From positions 1 to 12,362 of the forward strand of contig CAMYKF010000508.1 in assembly GCA_947258905.1 (NCBI GenBank): a stretch of DNA of 12,362 nt, read 5' to 3'. Positions 6,918-12,362 of this stretch are shown here, in pieces; positions within the stretch are counted from its first letter, which is position 1; every line of letters starts with the position of its first letter. The position numbers were made by a program, and so were the translations under genes. The stretch is from an uncultured Pirellulaceae bacterium. Lineage in GTDB: Bacteria; Planctomycetota; Planctomycetia; Pirellulales; Pirellulaceae. The notes below the pieces were generated by a model. It had not been told where the DNA came from, searched no databases, and worked only from the letters and a program-made list of their open reading frames with translations.

Positions 6918-7418
6918 CTAAGCCGTTTCGGGCTGACGAGCAGCCAGTTCCCGATCGATCATGAACAATCCGTTGGGGCTGCCCTCGACCAGCCGCAACT
7001 GGTCGATGACGGCCTGAGCAGCCGCTTCTTCCTCGACTTGCTCGGTGACGAACCATTCCAGGAACACGTCGGTGGCGTGATCCGATTCGCTTTTGGCCAG
7101 ATCTTTGAGTGCGAAGATGCAGCGGGAAATATGCTTTTCGTGGGCCAGTGCCTTTTCAAACAGGCTTAGCGGCGTTTCGTCGGCAATATCCGGCTTGGCA
7201 ATGGCGTCCAGTTTGACTTCGCCGTTGCGCTCGAGAATGTAGTTAAAGAAGCGATCGGCATGGGCCAGCTCTTCACCGTATTGCAGGCGAAACCAGTTGG
7301 CAAAGCCGGGCAAACCCAGGCGATCTCCTTCGGCGGCCATTTGCAGGTAGGCGTATGCCGACTCCAGCTCTTCGTTGATTTGCTTGTTCAGCGCCGCTTG
7401 AATATTATCCGATAACAT
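6918..7418 (-). CDS. ftnA: Bacterial non-haem ferritin, iron storage
   Basis: A 166-residue ferritin, the usual length for the FtnA type. Such proteins oxidise Fe(II) and store it as a mineral in a 24-subunit cytoplasmic shell. The ferroxidase ligands fall at the same residue numbers as in Escherichia coli FtnA: Glu17, Glu50 and His53 for site A, Glu94 and Glu130 for site B, with Gln127 and Tyr24 also present. The segments NEELESAYAYLQMA and YGEELAHADRFF are typical. There is no haem-ligand Met as in bacterioferritin. The ribosome binding site is only a weak AGAAA-type tract. The gene starts 19 bases after the DUF2237 gene ends, so the two are probably one transcript. A 13-bp palindrome covers its stop codon (6914-6926). 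The symbol is given for the family; orthology was not tested. Confidence 0.95.
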   Translation of the reverse strand: MLSDNIQAALNKQINEELESAYAYLQMAAEGDRLGLPGFANWFRLQYGEELAHADRFFNYILERNGEVKLDAIAKPDIADETPLSLFEKALAHEKHISRCIFALKDLAKSESDHATDVFLEWFVTEQVEEEAAAQAVIDQLRLVEGSPNGLFMIDRELAARQPETA

Positions 7419-7437
7419 GAGTTTTTTTCTTTCAGAA

Positions 7438-7809
7438 TCAGTCGTGTTCGTTGGTTATGGCGTGGACCCGCAAGTCGTCCAGGGAAGCGAATTCGATAGC
7501 CGACATATGTGTGGATTCCAGCACGACCGGCGGAGCACATCCGGCTCGCATGGCCTCGGTCCAGCGCTGGACACACAGGCACCAGCGGTCACCTGCCTTG
7601 AGCCCGGGAAAGTCGTACTCGGGCACCGGTGTCACCAAATCGTTACCTGCCTGGACCGTGAACTCCAGAAACTCCTCGGTCATTACGGCGCACACGGTAT
7701 GTAATCCGTAATCGGTGGCTCCGGTTCGACAATAACCGTCGCGATAAAAACCGGTTAACGGCTCGTAGCAACATGGTTGCAGTTCTGTGCCAAGTACATT
7801 TTGAGGCAT
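7438..7809 (-). CDS. DUF2237 family protein, cysteine-rich, function unknown
   Basis: A 123-residue protein recognisable as DUF2237 from the opening NVLGTELQPC, then TGFYRDGYC, GLHTVCAVMTEEFLEF, NDLVTPVPEYDFPGLKAGDRW, and APPVVLESTH. It covers the whole family length. Cys13, Cys14, Cys27, Cys40, Cys77, Cys79 and Cys90 suggest metal binding or thiol chemistry, but no reaction is known for the family. No signal peptide is seen, so it should be cytoplasmic. AGGTGA precedes the ATG by a few bases. It is followed after 19 bases by ferritin, which hints at an iron or oxidative stress link; that is inference from position only. Confidence 0.92.
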   Translation of the reverse strand: MPQNVLGTELQPCCYEPLTGFYRDGYCRTGATDYGLHTVCAVMTEEFLEFTVQAGNDLVTPVPEYDFPGLKAGDRWCLCVQRWTEAMRAGCAPPVVLESTHMSAIEFASLDDLRVHAITNEHD

Positions 7810-7845
7810 GATTCACCTGTTCGTCGATCACGGTCCAGCACGTAG

Positions 7846-7858
7846 TTTCGGCCCGAAA
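7846..7858. promoter_or_regulatory. 13-bp palindrome upstream of DUF2237-ferritin, possible operator
   Basis: TTTCGG and CCGAAA are perfect inverted repeats around one central C. The site lies 36 bases upstream of the DUF2237 start, in the 82-base gap after the NHL gene. It does not match a classical Fur box. No strong -35/-10 pair is visible beside it. Confidence 0.35.
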
Positions 7859-7891
7859 AGCACTTGTTGCAAGGTCCTGGCCAGCAGTTAC

Positions 7892-8977
7892 TTAGCGGAT
7901 TCTCCGCAGTTTGCTGACACGACCACCGGCCATCCACTCGGCCACATAAATGTTGCCCTCGGCATCAAAGCAGGCGTCGTGAGGATGAACGAATTTACGG
8001 GCGTGCCAGGCAGCCGGGTTGCGGCGGAGGGCAAAATCACGGTCCGCCTCCACACGCTCGCGATCGTCGCCCAGCACGCTGAGCGTCGTGAAATCCTCGT
8101 CCAGCAGCGAAACCCGACCCAGTAATTCCGGGACCAGCAACAACGATTCGTGGCGGTCGATGTTGGCCGGCAAACCGAATCCATCGATCGTGCGCTGGTA
8201 TTGGCCATCCGGTGTGAAGACCTGCAAACGATGATTGGCACGGTCCGTAATCACCAGCAGCGGATTTTCCTGGCGGTCATCAATCCACAATCCGTGGGGC
8301 GTGTTGAAAGTACCTGCGCCGGGTCCTGGACCGCCAAAGTGGTTTTTCCAGTTCCCGTCACGGTCATAACGGTGGATATAGAAGGAACCGTACCCATCCG
8401 CCAGCAGGAAATCTCCATCGGGCAGGAAGGCAAAGTTGGTTGGCATAAACCGGTCGCGACCCCAGATCTTCCGGCGATCGGTGTCTTCGTTCTCCGCGTA
8501 CACGCCTGATTCCATCGGGGCGTAGCGTTGCCAGACCGTTTCGCCGTCCAGCGTCAGTTTGGCAATCGATTTGACTTGCTGGTACGCGGCCACGTACAGA
8601 AACTCTTCCGATCCCTCGTGATGTACTTCCAGTCCGTGGCCGCCGCCCTGAAACTGATTACCAAAAGCCCGCACGAAACGACCATCCGCATCAAACACAA
8701 AAATCGATGGATGATCCGGCTGATCCTCGCGGCCTTCATGAATCACATAAACCAGACCCCCGGAATCAATGGCGACGTTGTGGGTGGTTTGCCAGGAGTA
8801 TTGATCAGGCAGCTGCGCCCACTCGTGATCAAACTCAAACTGGTATTCGTCGCTTCCGAAAATCAGTGGACGCTGGCCGGTGCGGCTGGCCGTTAGCACA
8901 TAAGGAACGGCCACGGCCGACAACGCGGCGGCGCTCGCTGCCGAAACAAACTGACGGCGGTCAACGTGTTGGGTCAT
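7892..8977 (-). CDS. Tat-exported NHL-repeat beta-propeller protein
   Basis: A 361-residue protein. Its N-terminus DRRQFVSAASAAALSAVAVP has the twin arginines (Arg7, Arg8) and hydrophobic stretch of a Tat signal, though the motif is not perfect. The rest is an NHL-type propeller with repeats such as FNTPHGLWIDD, ITDRANHRLQVFTPDGQY and FVHPHDACFDAEGNIYVAEW. Histidines recur at blade starts (His66, His114, His228, His333), as in peptidyl-alpha-hydroxyglycine lyase-like propellers where they bind zinc. Whether this protein is an enzyme cannot be judged. Export in folded form fits a cofactor- or metal-containing protein. It lies 37 bases after the PQQ-type lipoprotein gene, so the two are probably co-transcribed. 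The ribosome binding site is weak. Confidence 0.9.
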   Translation of the reverse strand: MTQHVDRRQFVSAASAAALSAVAVPYVLTASRTGQRPLIFGSDEYQFEFDHEWAQLPDQYSWQTTHNVAIDSGGLVYVIHEGREDQPDHPSIFVFDADGRFVRAFGNQFQGGGHGLEVHHEGSEEFLYVAAYQQVKSIAKLTLDGETVWQRYAPMESGVYAENEDTDRRKIWGRDRFMPTNFAFLPDGDFLLADGYGSFYIHRYDRDGNWKNHFGGPGPGAGTFNTPHGLWIDDRQENPLLVITDRANHRLQVFTPDGQYQRTIDGFGLPANIDRHESLLLVPELLGRVSLLDEDFTTLSVLGDDRERVEADRDFALRRNPAAWHARKFVHPHDACFDAEGNIYVAEWMAGGRVSKLRRIR

Positions 8978-9014
8978 GCAGATACCATCAAGTAATGTCG
9001 GGAATCGTCAGCCG

Positions 9015-10373
9015 TTACTGGTTGCCGATGCAGTACAGCCATTCCTGTTTGCCGTTTTCTGTTGGCTTGGCAATCCGCATCAGAATCTGGTTGTTGTCGA
9101 ATGCGGGTGTGGCGTAATGCGTGTCACCCACGGTGTTTTCGGCGACCAGTTCAAATTGCTCGGGATTGGCCTTGAAGACATAAACGGTGCCGCGTTCCAC
9201 AGGAATGTAAATGTTCCCGCCCGCCAGCACCGGCGAGGCACTGACCTTGCTCTCCAGCCGCTGTTTCCACATTTCCTCGCCATCGGAAGCCCGCCAGCAA
9301 TAGGCCACACCGGAATCGGCCAGCCCGTACAGATAACCGTCGTAATACAGCAGCGATTGTTCATATAACTTGGTGTTGTTTTCCCACACGACCTTCTCCG
9401 AGCCGTCAGCCCGGATCCCCATCGTGCGTTGCGTCGGATATCCGCCGCTGACGAATACCATATCGTCGGACCAGACGGCGGTGCCACAAGTGACGGACCA
9501 GGGACCCGTAACCCGCCACAATTCTGCGCCACTGGTGGGGTCATAGGCAACGACCGATTCGTCACCGCTGAGGATTAACTGCTCCTTGCCCGCCACGTTG
9601 CACACGACCGGAGTGGAGTAGCTGGTGGCACCGGTGCGGGGCACACGCCACACTTCGTTGCCGGTGGCCACATCGAACGCGGCCATGCTGCCGTCGTTTT
9701 CGCATTCACTGGTCACGATCACAGTGTTGCCGTACACGATCGGTGAGGAACCGAATCCGAACTGGTACCGCTTGGGAACAAAATCAGCAGCTTTCTTTTC
9801 CCACAGCAAGTTGCCTTGCAGGTCCAGCGCCGCCAACTGGGCGCTTTGGTTGTTATTGAACACAACAAACAGCCGCTCTCCGTTGCTGGCCACCGTTGAC
9901 GAGGCGTGGGTGTTGGTGGGGAAGATTCTGGGATTAAAGTTGCCTTCGTTGACCACGGTCTGCCAGCGTTGCTCGCCGGTCTGGCGGTCAAAGCTGACAA
10001 CCGATTGCGTCTCATTGGCCTTGTCGGAGGTGGCCAGAATAATCTGGTCCCCGATCACGATCGGCGAAGCATGTCCGCGACCAGGCACCTGGGCTTTCCA
10101 TACCACGCTTTGAGTGTCGCTCCACTGGGTCGGCGGCGATTGGTCAATGGTGATGCCATTGCCGTTGGGGCCACGCCACGCGTTCCACGGGCCCGAGATC
10201 AGCGTGCTATTCTCGCTGACGGGAGCGGCAGCGAAGTTTGCGGCTTTCTCTTCCGGCGTAGCCGATGGCTGGGCGGAACAACCGCTGGCGGTAACCAGCA
10301 GCACCGCAACCACCAGGCTACAGTGTCGGGCGACGAGAAGAAGTTGGCGATACGACGAGAGACAACGCGTCAC
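9015..10373 (-). CDS. PQQ-type (BamB-like) beta-propeller lipoprotein
   Basis: A 452-residue protein. A basic, hydrophobic leader ends in the lipobox TASGC, with Cys32 as the lipidated residue, so it should be membrane-anchored outside the cytoplasm. The body is a PQQ-like propeller with recurring units such as AFDVATGNEVWRVP, AYDPTSGAELWRV and WRASDGEEMWKQRL, and the opening AWRGPNGNGI common in planctomycete members. The fold resembles outer membrane assembly factor BamB, but such paralogs are many in this phylum and a BamB role is not shown. I see no quinone-dehydrogenase catalytic motif. The GTG at 10373 is chosen because GGAGGA (10386-10381) lies 7 bases before it. The in-frame TTG at 10388 would have to start upstream of this site. 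The gene is divergent from pepD and followed by the NHL gene. Confidence 0.9.
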   Translation of the reverse strand: MTRCLSSYRQLLLVARHCSLVVAVLLVTASGCSAQPSATPEEKAANFAAAPVSENSTLISGPWNAWRGPNGNGITIDQSPPTQWSDTQSVVWKAQVPGRGHASPIVIGDQIILATSDKANETQSVVSFDRQTGEQRWQTVVNEGNFNPRIFPTNTHASSTVASNGERLFVVFNNNQSAQLAALDLQGNLLWEKKAADFVPKRYQFGFGSSPIVYGNTVIVTSECENDGSMAAFDVATGNEVWRVPRTGATSYSTPVVCNVAGKEQLILSGDESVVAYDPTSGAELWRVTGPWSVTCGTAVWSDDMVFVSGGYPTQRTMGIRADGSEKVVWENNTKLYEQSLLYYDGYLYGLADSGVAYCWRASDGEEMWKQRLESKVSASPVLAGGNIYIPVERGTVYVFKANPEQFELVAENTVGDTHYATPAFDNNQILMRIAKPTENGKQEWLYCIGNQ

Positions 10374-10380
10374 GGGAGAT

Positions 10381-10386
10381 TCCTCC
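10381..10386 (-). promoter_or_regulatory. Ribosome binding site that fixes the GTG start of the lipoprotein
   Basis: GGAGGA on the minus strand, 7 bases before GTG at 10373. It is one of the two strongest Shine-Dalgarno sites in the window. It decides between the GTG and the in-frame TTG at 10388, which overlaps the site. Confidence 0.75.
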
Positions 10387-10421
10387 AAAGCGATTTCGTT
10401 TTGTTTTTTGACGGGTGACGC

Positions 10422-10432
10422 GTTAAGTTAAC
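10422..10432. promoter_or_regulatory. GTTAA-G-TTAAC inverted repeat between divergent genes
   Basis: An 11-base inverted repeat with one central base, in the 150-base gap between the lipoprotein and pepD starts. TTGACG at 10408-10413 lies beside it, but no good -10 box follows at normal distance. It could be an operator or an AT-rich promoter part; the evidence is slight. Confidence 0.22.
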
Positions 10433-10523
10433 ACACGGCCGGCGTTTCGGGCACTGCATTTTGGTGTGGCAGGGCAGGGCGGCCGATTCCGATCTTCAAA
10501 CCACTGTTAGCGAGCAAACAAAT

Positions 10524-11984
10524 ATGAGCGAACAAGTTCGTCAACTGGAACCAGCCGCAGTCTGGAATCACTTTGCCGATCTGAACGAAGTGCCCCGGGC
10601 CTCCAAAAAGGAAGAGCGTGTGATCGAGTTTACCCGCCGTTTTGGCGAGCAGTTGGGTCTGGAAACGGTCGTCGATCACGTGGGCAACGTGATCATTCGC
10701 AAGCCGGCCTCCAGCGGTCACGAGGATCGTATGCCCGTCGTCATGCAATCCCATCTGGATATGGTGCATCAAAAGAATTCCGACACGGATTTCGATTTCG
10801 ACACTCGGGGAATCGACATGGTGGTGGACGGTGACTGGATTCACGCACGCGGCACCACGCTGGGTGCCGATAACGGCATCGGTGTGGCCAGCATCATGAC
10901 TGTGCTGGCCTCTGACGATATTGAACACCCGCCGGTGGAGGCCTTGTTCACGATCGATGAAGAAACCGGCATGACCGGCGCCAAGGGACTCAAGGGCGGT
11001 ATGCTGCACGGCAAGGTATTGCTGAACCTGGACACCGAGGAAGATGACGAACTGACCATCGGCTGCGCAGGGGGTGTCGACATTACCGCAACACGCAAGT
11101 ATGCCAGCGAGCCAGCGCCGGCGGGCGTCACGGGTTTTCGCGTCGTCGTGCAAGGACTCAAGGGCGGACATTCCGGAGTCGATATCCATCGGGGACGCGC
11201 CAATGCCAACAAGTTAATGAACCGGATTCTGTGGCATGGTGCGCGCGAGTTTGGATTGCGAATCGCTGAAATCGATGGCGGCGGGTTGCGGAACGCCATC
11301 CCGCGCGAAGCCTTTGCCAACGTGGTCATTCCGGACCGGCACAAGGACGGCTGGAAGGATTGGCTGGCAGCCGAAGCGTCGCTGATCGTCGACGAGTACA
11401 CATCGACCGATCCGGATATGGGAATATCTGCCGAGCCGTGTGACACGCCAGCCAATGTCCTTACGGCAGATTTGCAAAAGGATTTGCTGGGAGTCGTGTA
11501 TCTTTGCCCCAGCGGTATCCACCGCATGTCACCGGAAGTCGCGGATCTGGTGCAGACCTCCAACAATCTGGCTCGTGTTCTGGTGAAAGATGGCGAGATG
11601 ACGATCGGCAACCTGACGCGCAGCAGCGTGAACAGCGAGCGTGATGATCTGGCCAGCGCCATCATGGCGGGGATGGAATTGCTGGATGCCGATATCCAGC
11701 TGGGTGGCCAATACCCGGGCTGGCAGCCGCACCCGGATTCGATGATCGTGAAGCTGATGTCGGGCTTGTATGAGGAGTTGTATGGCGAGCCGCCGCATGT
11801 CGCAGCCTGCCACGCCGGACTGGAGTGCGGCATTATCGGAACGAACTATCCCGAGATGCAGATGATCAGTTTCGGTCCCACCATTCGCGGCGCCCACTCA
11901 CCCGATGAAACCGTGCAGATCAGCAGCGTGCAAAAGTTCTGGAAGCTTCTGCTGGAAACGCTAAGACGCATTCCTGCGGCATGA
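10524..11984 (+). CDS. pepD: Aminoacyl-histidine dipeptidase (PepD, peptidase family M20C)
   Basis: A 486-residue cytoplasmic zinc dipeptidase, one residue longer than Escherichia coli PepD. The family cleaves dipeptides, notably those with histidine such as beta-alanyl-histidine. The dinuclear zinc site is complete: His77 and Asp79 in QSHLDMVH, bridging Asp116 in GTTLGADNGIG, catalytic Glu146 with Glu147 in DEETGMTGA, Asp170 in LNLDTEE, and His458 in GAHSPDE. Each sits three residues before its Escherichia coli equivalent. The middle part (about 190-390) carries the dimerisation or lid domain (GLKGGHSGVDIHRGRANA). The ATG at 10524 is chosen because it begins MSEQVRQLEP, matching the family start. 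An in-frame start at 10461 would add 21 unlike residues. The ribosome binding site is weak. It is transcribed away from the lipoprotein gene and has no obvious operon partner. Confidence 0.96.
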   Translation: MSEQVRQLEPAAVWNHFADLNEVPRASKKEERVIEFTRRFGEQLGLETVVDHVGNVIIRKPASSGHEDRMPVVMQSHLDMVHQKNSDTDFDFDTRGIDMVVDGDWIHARGTTLGADNGIGVASIMTVLASDDIEHPPVEALFTIDEETGMTGAKGLKGGMLHGKVLLNLDTEEDDELTIGCAGGVDITATRKYASEPAPAGVTGFRVVVQGLKGGHSGVDIHRGRANANKLMNRILWHGAREFGLRIAEIDGGGLRNAIPREAFANVVIPDRHKDGWKDWLAAEASLIVDEYTSTDPDMGISAEPCDTPANVLTADLQKDLLGVVYLCPSGIHRMSPEVADLVQTSNNLARVLVKDGEMTIGNLTRSSVNSERDDLASAIMAGMELLDADIQLGGQYPGWQPHPDSMIVKLMSGLYEELYGEPPHVAACHAGLECGIIGTNYPEMQMISFGPTIRGAHSPDETVQISSVQKFWKLLLETLRRIPAA

Positions 11985-12012
11985 TTGGACAAAAGCCACT
12001 GATGGCAAGCAA

Positions 12013-12041
12013 TTGACAATGAAACGGCTTGAATATCGAAT
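12013..12041 (+). promoter_or_regulatory. Candidate promoter of the four helix bundle gene, -10 inside the repeat
   Basis: A perfect TTGACA (12013-12018) is followed after 17 bases by TCGAAT (12036-12041, 4 of 6 consensus bases). The second box lies in the interspersed repeat. The leader would be about 80 bases, ending in a strong ribosome binding site. The -35 match is the best in the window; the -10 is mediocre. Confidence 0.38.
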
Positions 12042-12070
12042 GTCGAACAAGGAATTTCGAATGATGAAGT
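12031..12070 (+). repeat. Interspersed repeat, copy B, upstream of the four helix bundle gene
   Basis: About 40 bases with the TCGAA unit three times (starting 12036, 12043, 12057), the last within the palindrome TTCGAA. It is the longer version of copy A at 6327-6360, sharing GAATATCGAA, CAAGGAAT and GAAGT. It lies 47 bases after pepD ends and 57 bases before the four helix bundle start. From memory, similar repeats are common near such genes in planctomycetes; this was not checked. Confidence 0.65.
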
Positions 12071-12126
12071 AGCATGCCCACAAGAAGTGATTCGGCACGA
12101 CATAAATTGGCAAGGAGGACTGGTCG

Positions 12127-12362
12127 ATGGATTATGCTCTAAATGAATCGACGGACATGCTGTTGCGAGAGGCGACGTATGATCTGGAGGATCGACTTGT
12201 TGAGTTTGCAGTGCGTGTAATCGCCGTCGTTGATGCTTTACCCGATACGCGTGCCGGAAAGCATATCGCAACCCAGCTGGTTCGGTCTGGAACTTCGCCC
12301 GCACCAAACTATGGTGAAGCGCAAAGTGCCGAATCACGCAAGGATTTTATTCACAAGATGAA
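12127..12362 (+). CDS. Four helix bundle protein (S23/IVS type), 3' end beyond the window
   Basis: The first 78 codons of a gene that continues past the right edge; the family is usually around 120 residues. It matches the four helix bundle (23S rRNA-intervening-sequence type) family by the pattern DLEDRLVEFAVRVIAV at 20-35, then IATQLVRSGTSPAPNYGEAQ at about 50-69 and AESRKDFIHKM at its visible end. AAGGAGGA at 12112-12119 lies 7 bases before the ATG, the best ribosome binding site here. Members were first found inside insertions of 23S rRNA genes, but no rRNA is seen here. Relatives also include the Avd proteins of diversity-generating retroelements; no reverse transcriptase is visible in this window. 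The role of free-standing members is unknown, and nucleic-acid binding is inference. Confidence 0.9.
   Translation, partial: MDYALNESTDMLLREATYDLEDRLVEFAVRVIAVVDALPDTRAGKHIATQLVRSGTSPAPNYGEAQSAESRKDFIHKM

Noticed and set aside
6914..6926. 13-bp palindrome ACGGCT-A-AGCCGT over the ferritin stop codon
   Set aside because: As a terminator it lacks a T-run and a usable loop. Partial overlap with coding sequence makes an operator role unlikely.
10428..11189. 253-codon minus-strand frame across the pepD start
   Set aside because: It is antisense to pepD, spans the divergent promoter region and has no family resemblance.
10841..11833. 330-codon minus-strand open frame inside pepD
   Set aside because: It is antisense to a gene with every catalytic residue in place. 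Its product is serine- and proline-rich in the way of shadow frames.
11995..12006. Short hairpin GCCA-CTGA-TGGC after pepD as a terminator
   Set aside because: The stem is only four pairs and no T-run follows.
12127..12362. A 23S rRNA intervening sequence, because the family is named for it
   Set aside because: The flanking DNA is pepD and intergenic repeat, with no rRNA sequence, so the gene is free-standing here.

Overview
The window reads as planctomycete chromosome, probably from the Pirellulales or a close relative. The main evidence is a very large secreted protein with Planctomycete-type cytochrome (PSCyt1), DUF1549 and DUF1553 domains, a combination greatly expanded in that phylum. 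Supporting signs are secreted beta-propeller proteins, patchy Shine-Dalgarno use, moderately high G+C, and a 'four helix bundle' (S23/IVS-type) gene next to an interspersed repeat. The genus cannot be named from this sequence alone.

Layout. (1) Positions 1-4983, minus strand: one uninterrupted frame for a giant secreted cytochrome/WD40/Ig-like/DUF1549/DUF1553 protein that runs off the left edge. (2) 4984-5459: a 476-base divergent intergenic region. It has a candidate promoter on each side, a perfect 12-bp palindrome, a long hairpin and a small hexamer repeat. (3) 5460-6203, plus: a secreted SGNH/GDSL hydrolase. (4) 6204-6398: a convergent intergenic region with two hairpins and a repeat copy. 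(5) 6399-10373, minus: five genes in one direction. In transcription order they are a PQQ-type propeller lipoprotein, a Tat-exported NHL propeller protein, a DUF2237 protein, a bacterial ferritin, and a small membrane protein of unknown family. The lipoprotein/NHL and DUF2237/ferritin pairs are tightly spaced (37 and 19 bases) and are probably co-transcribed. (6) 10524-11984, plus: PepD-type aminoacyl-histidine dipeptidase, divergent from the lipoprotein. (7) 12127 to the right edge, plus: a partial four helix bundle gene preceded by a repeat that resembles the one at 6327-6360.

How the genes may work together. The left part encodes cell-surface or periplasmic functions: possible haem binding by the giant protein, and ester hydrolysis by the SGNH enzyme. 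The DUF2237-ferritin pair suggests iron storage or a metal-linked stress function. PepD is cytoplasmic peptide turnover. The window shows no complete pathway. No tRNA, rRNA, CRISPR array or transposase was seen. The most unusual items are the architecture of the giant protein, the repeat shared by the convergent region and the four helix bundle gene, and several palindromes in promoter-like positions.
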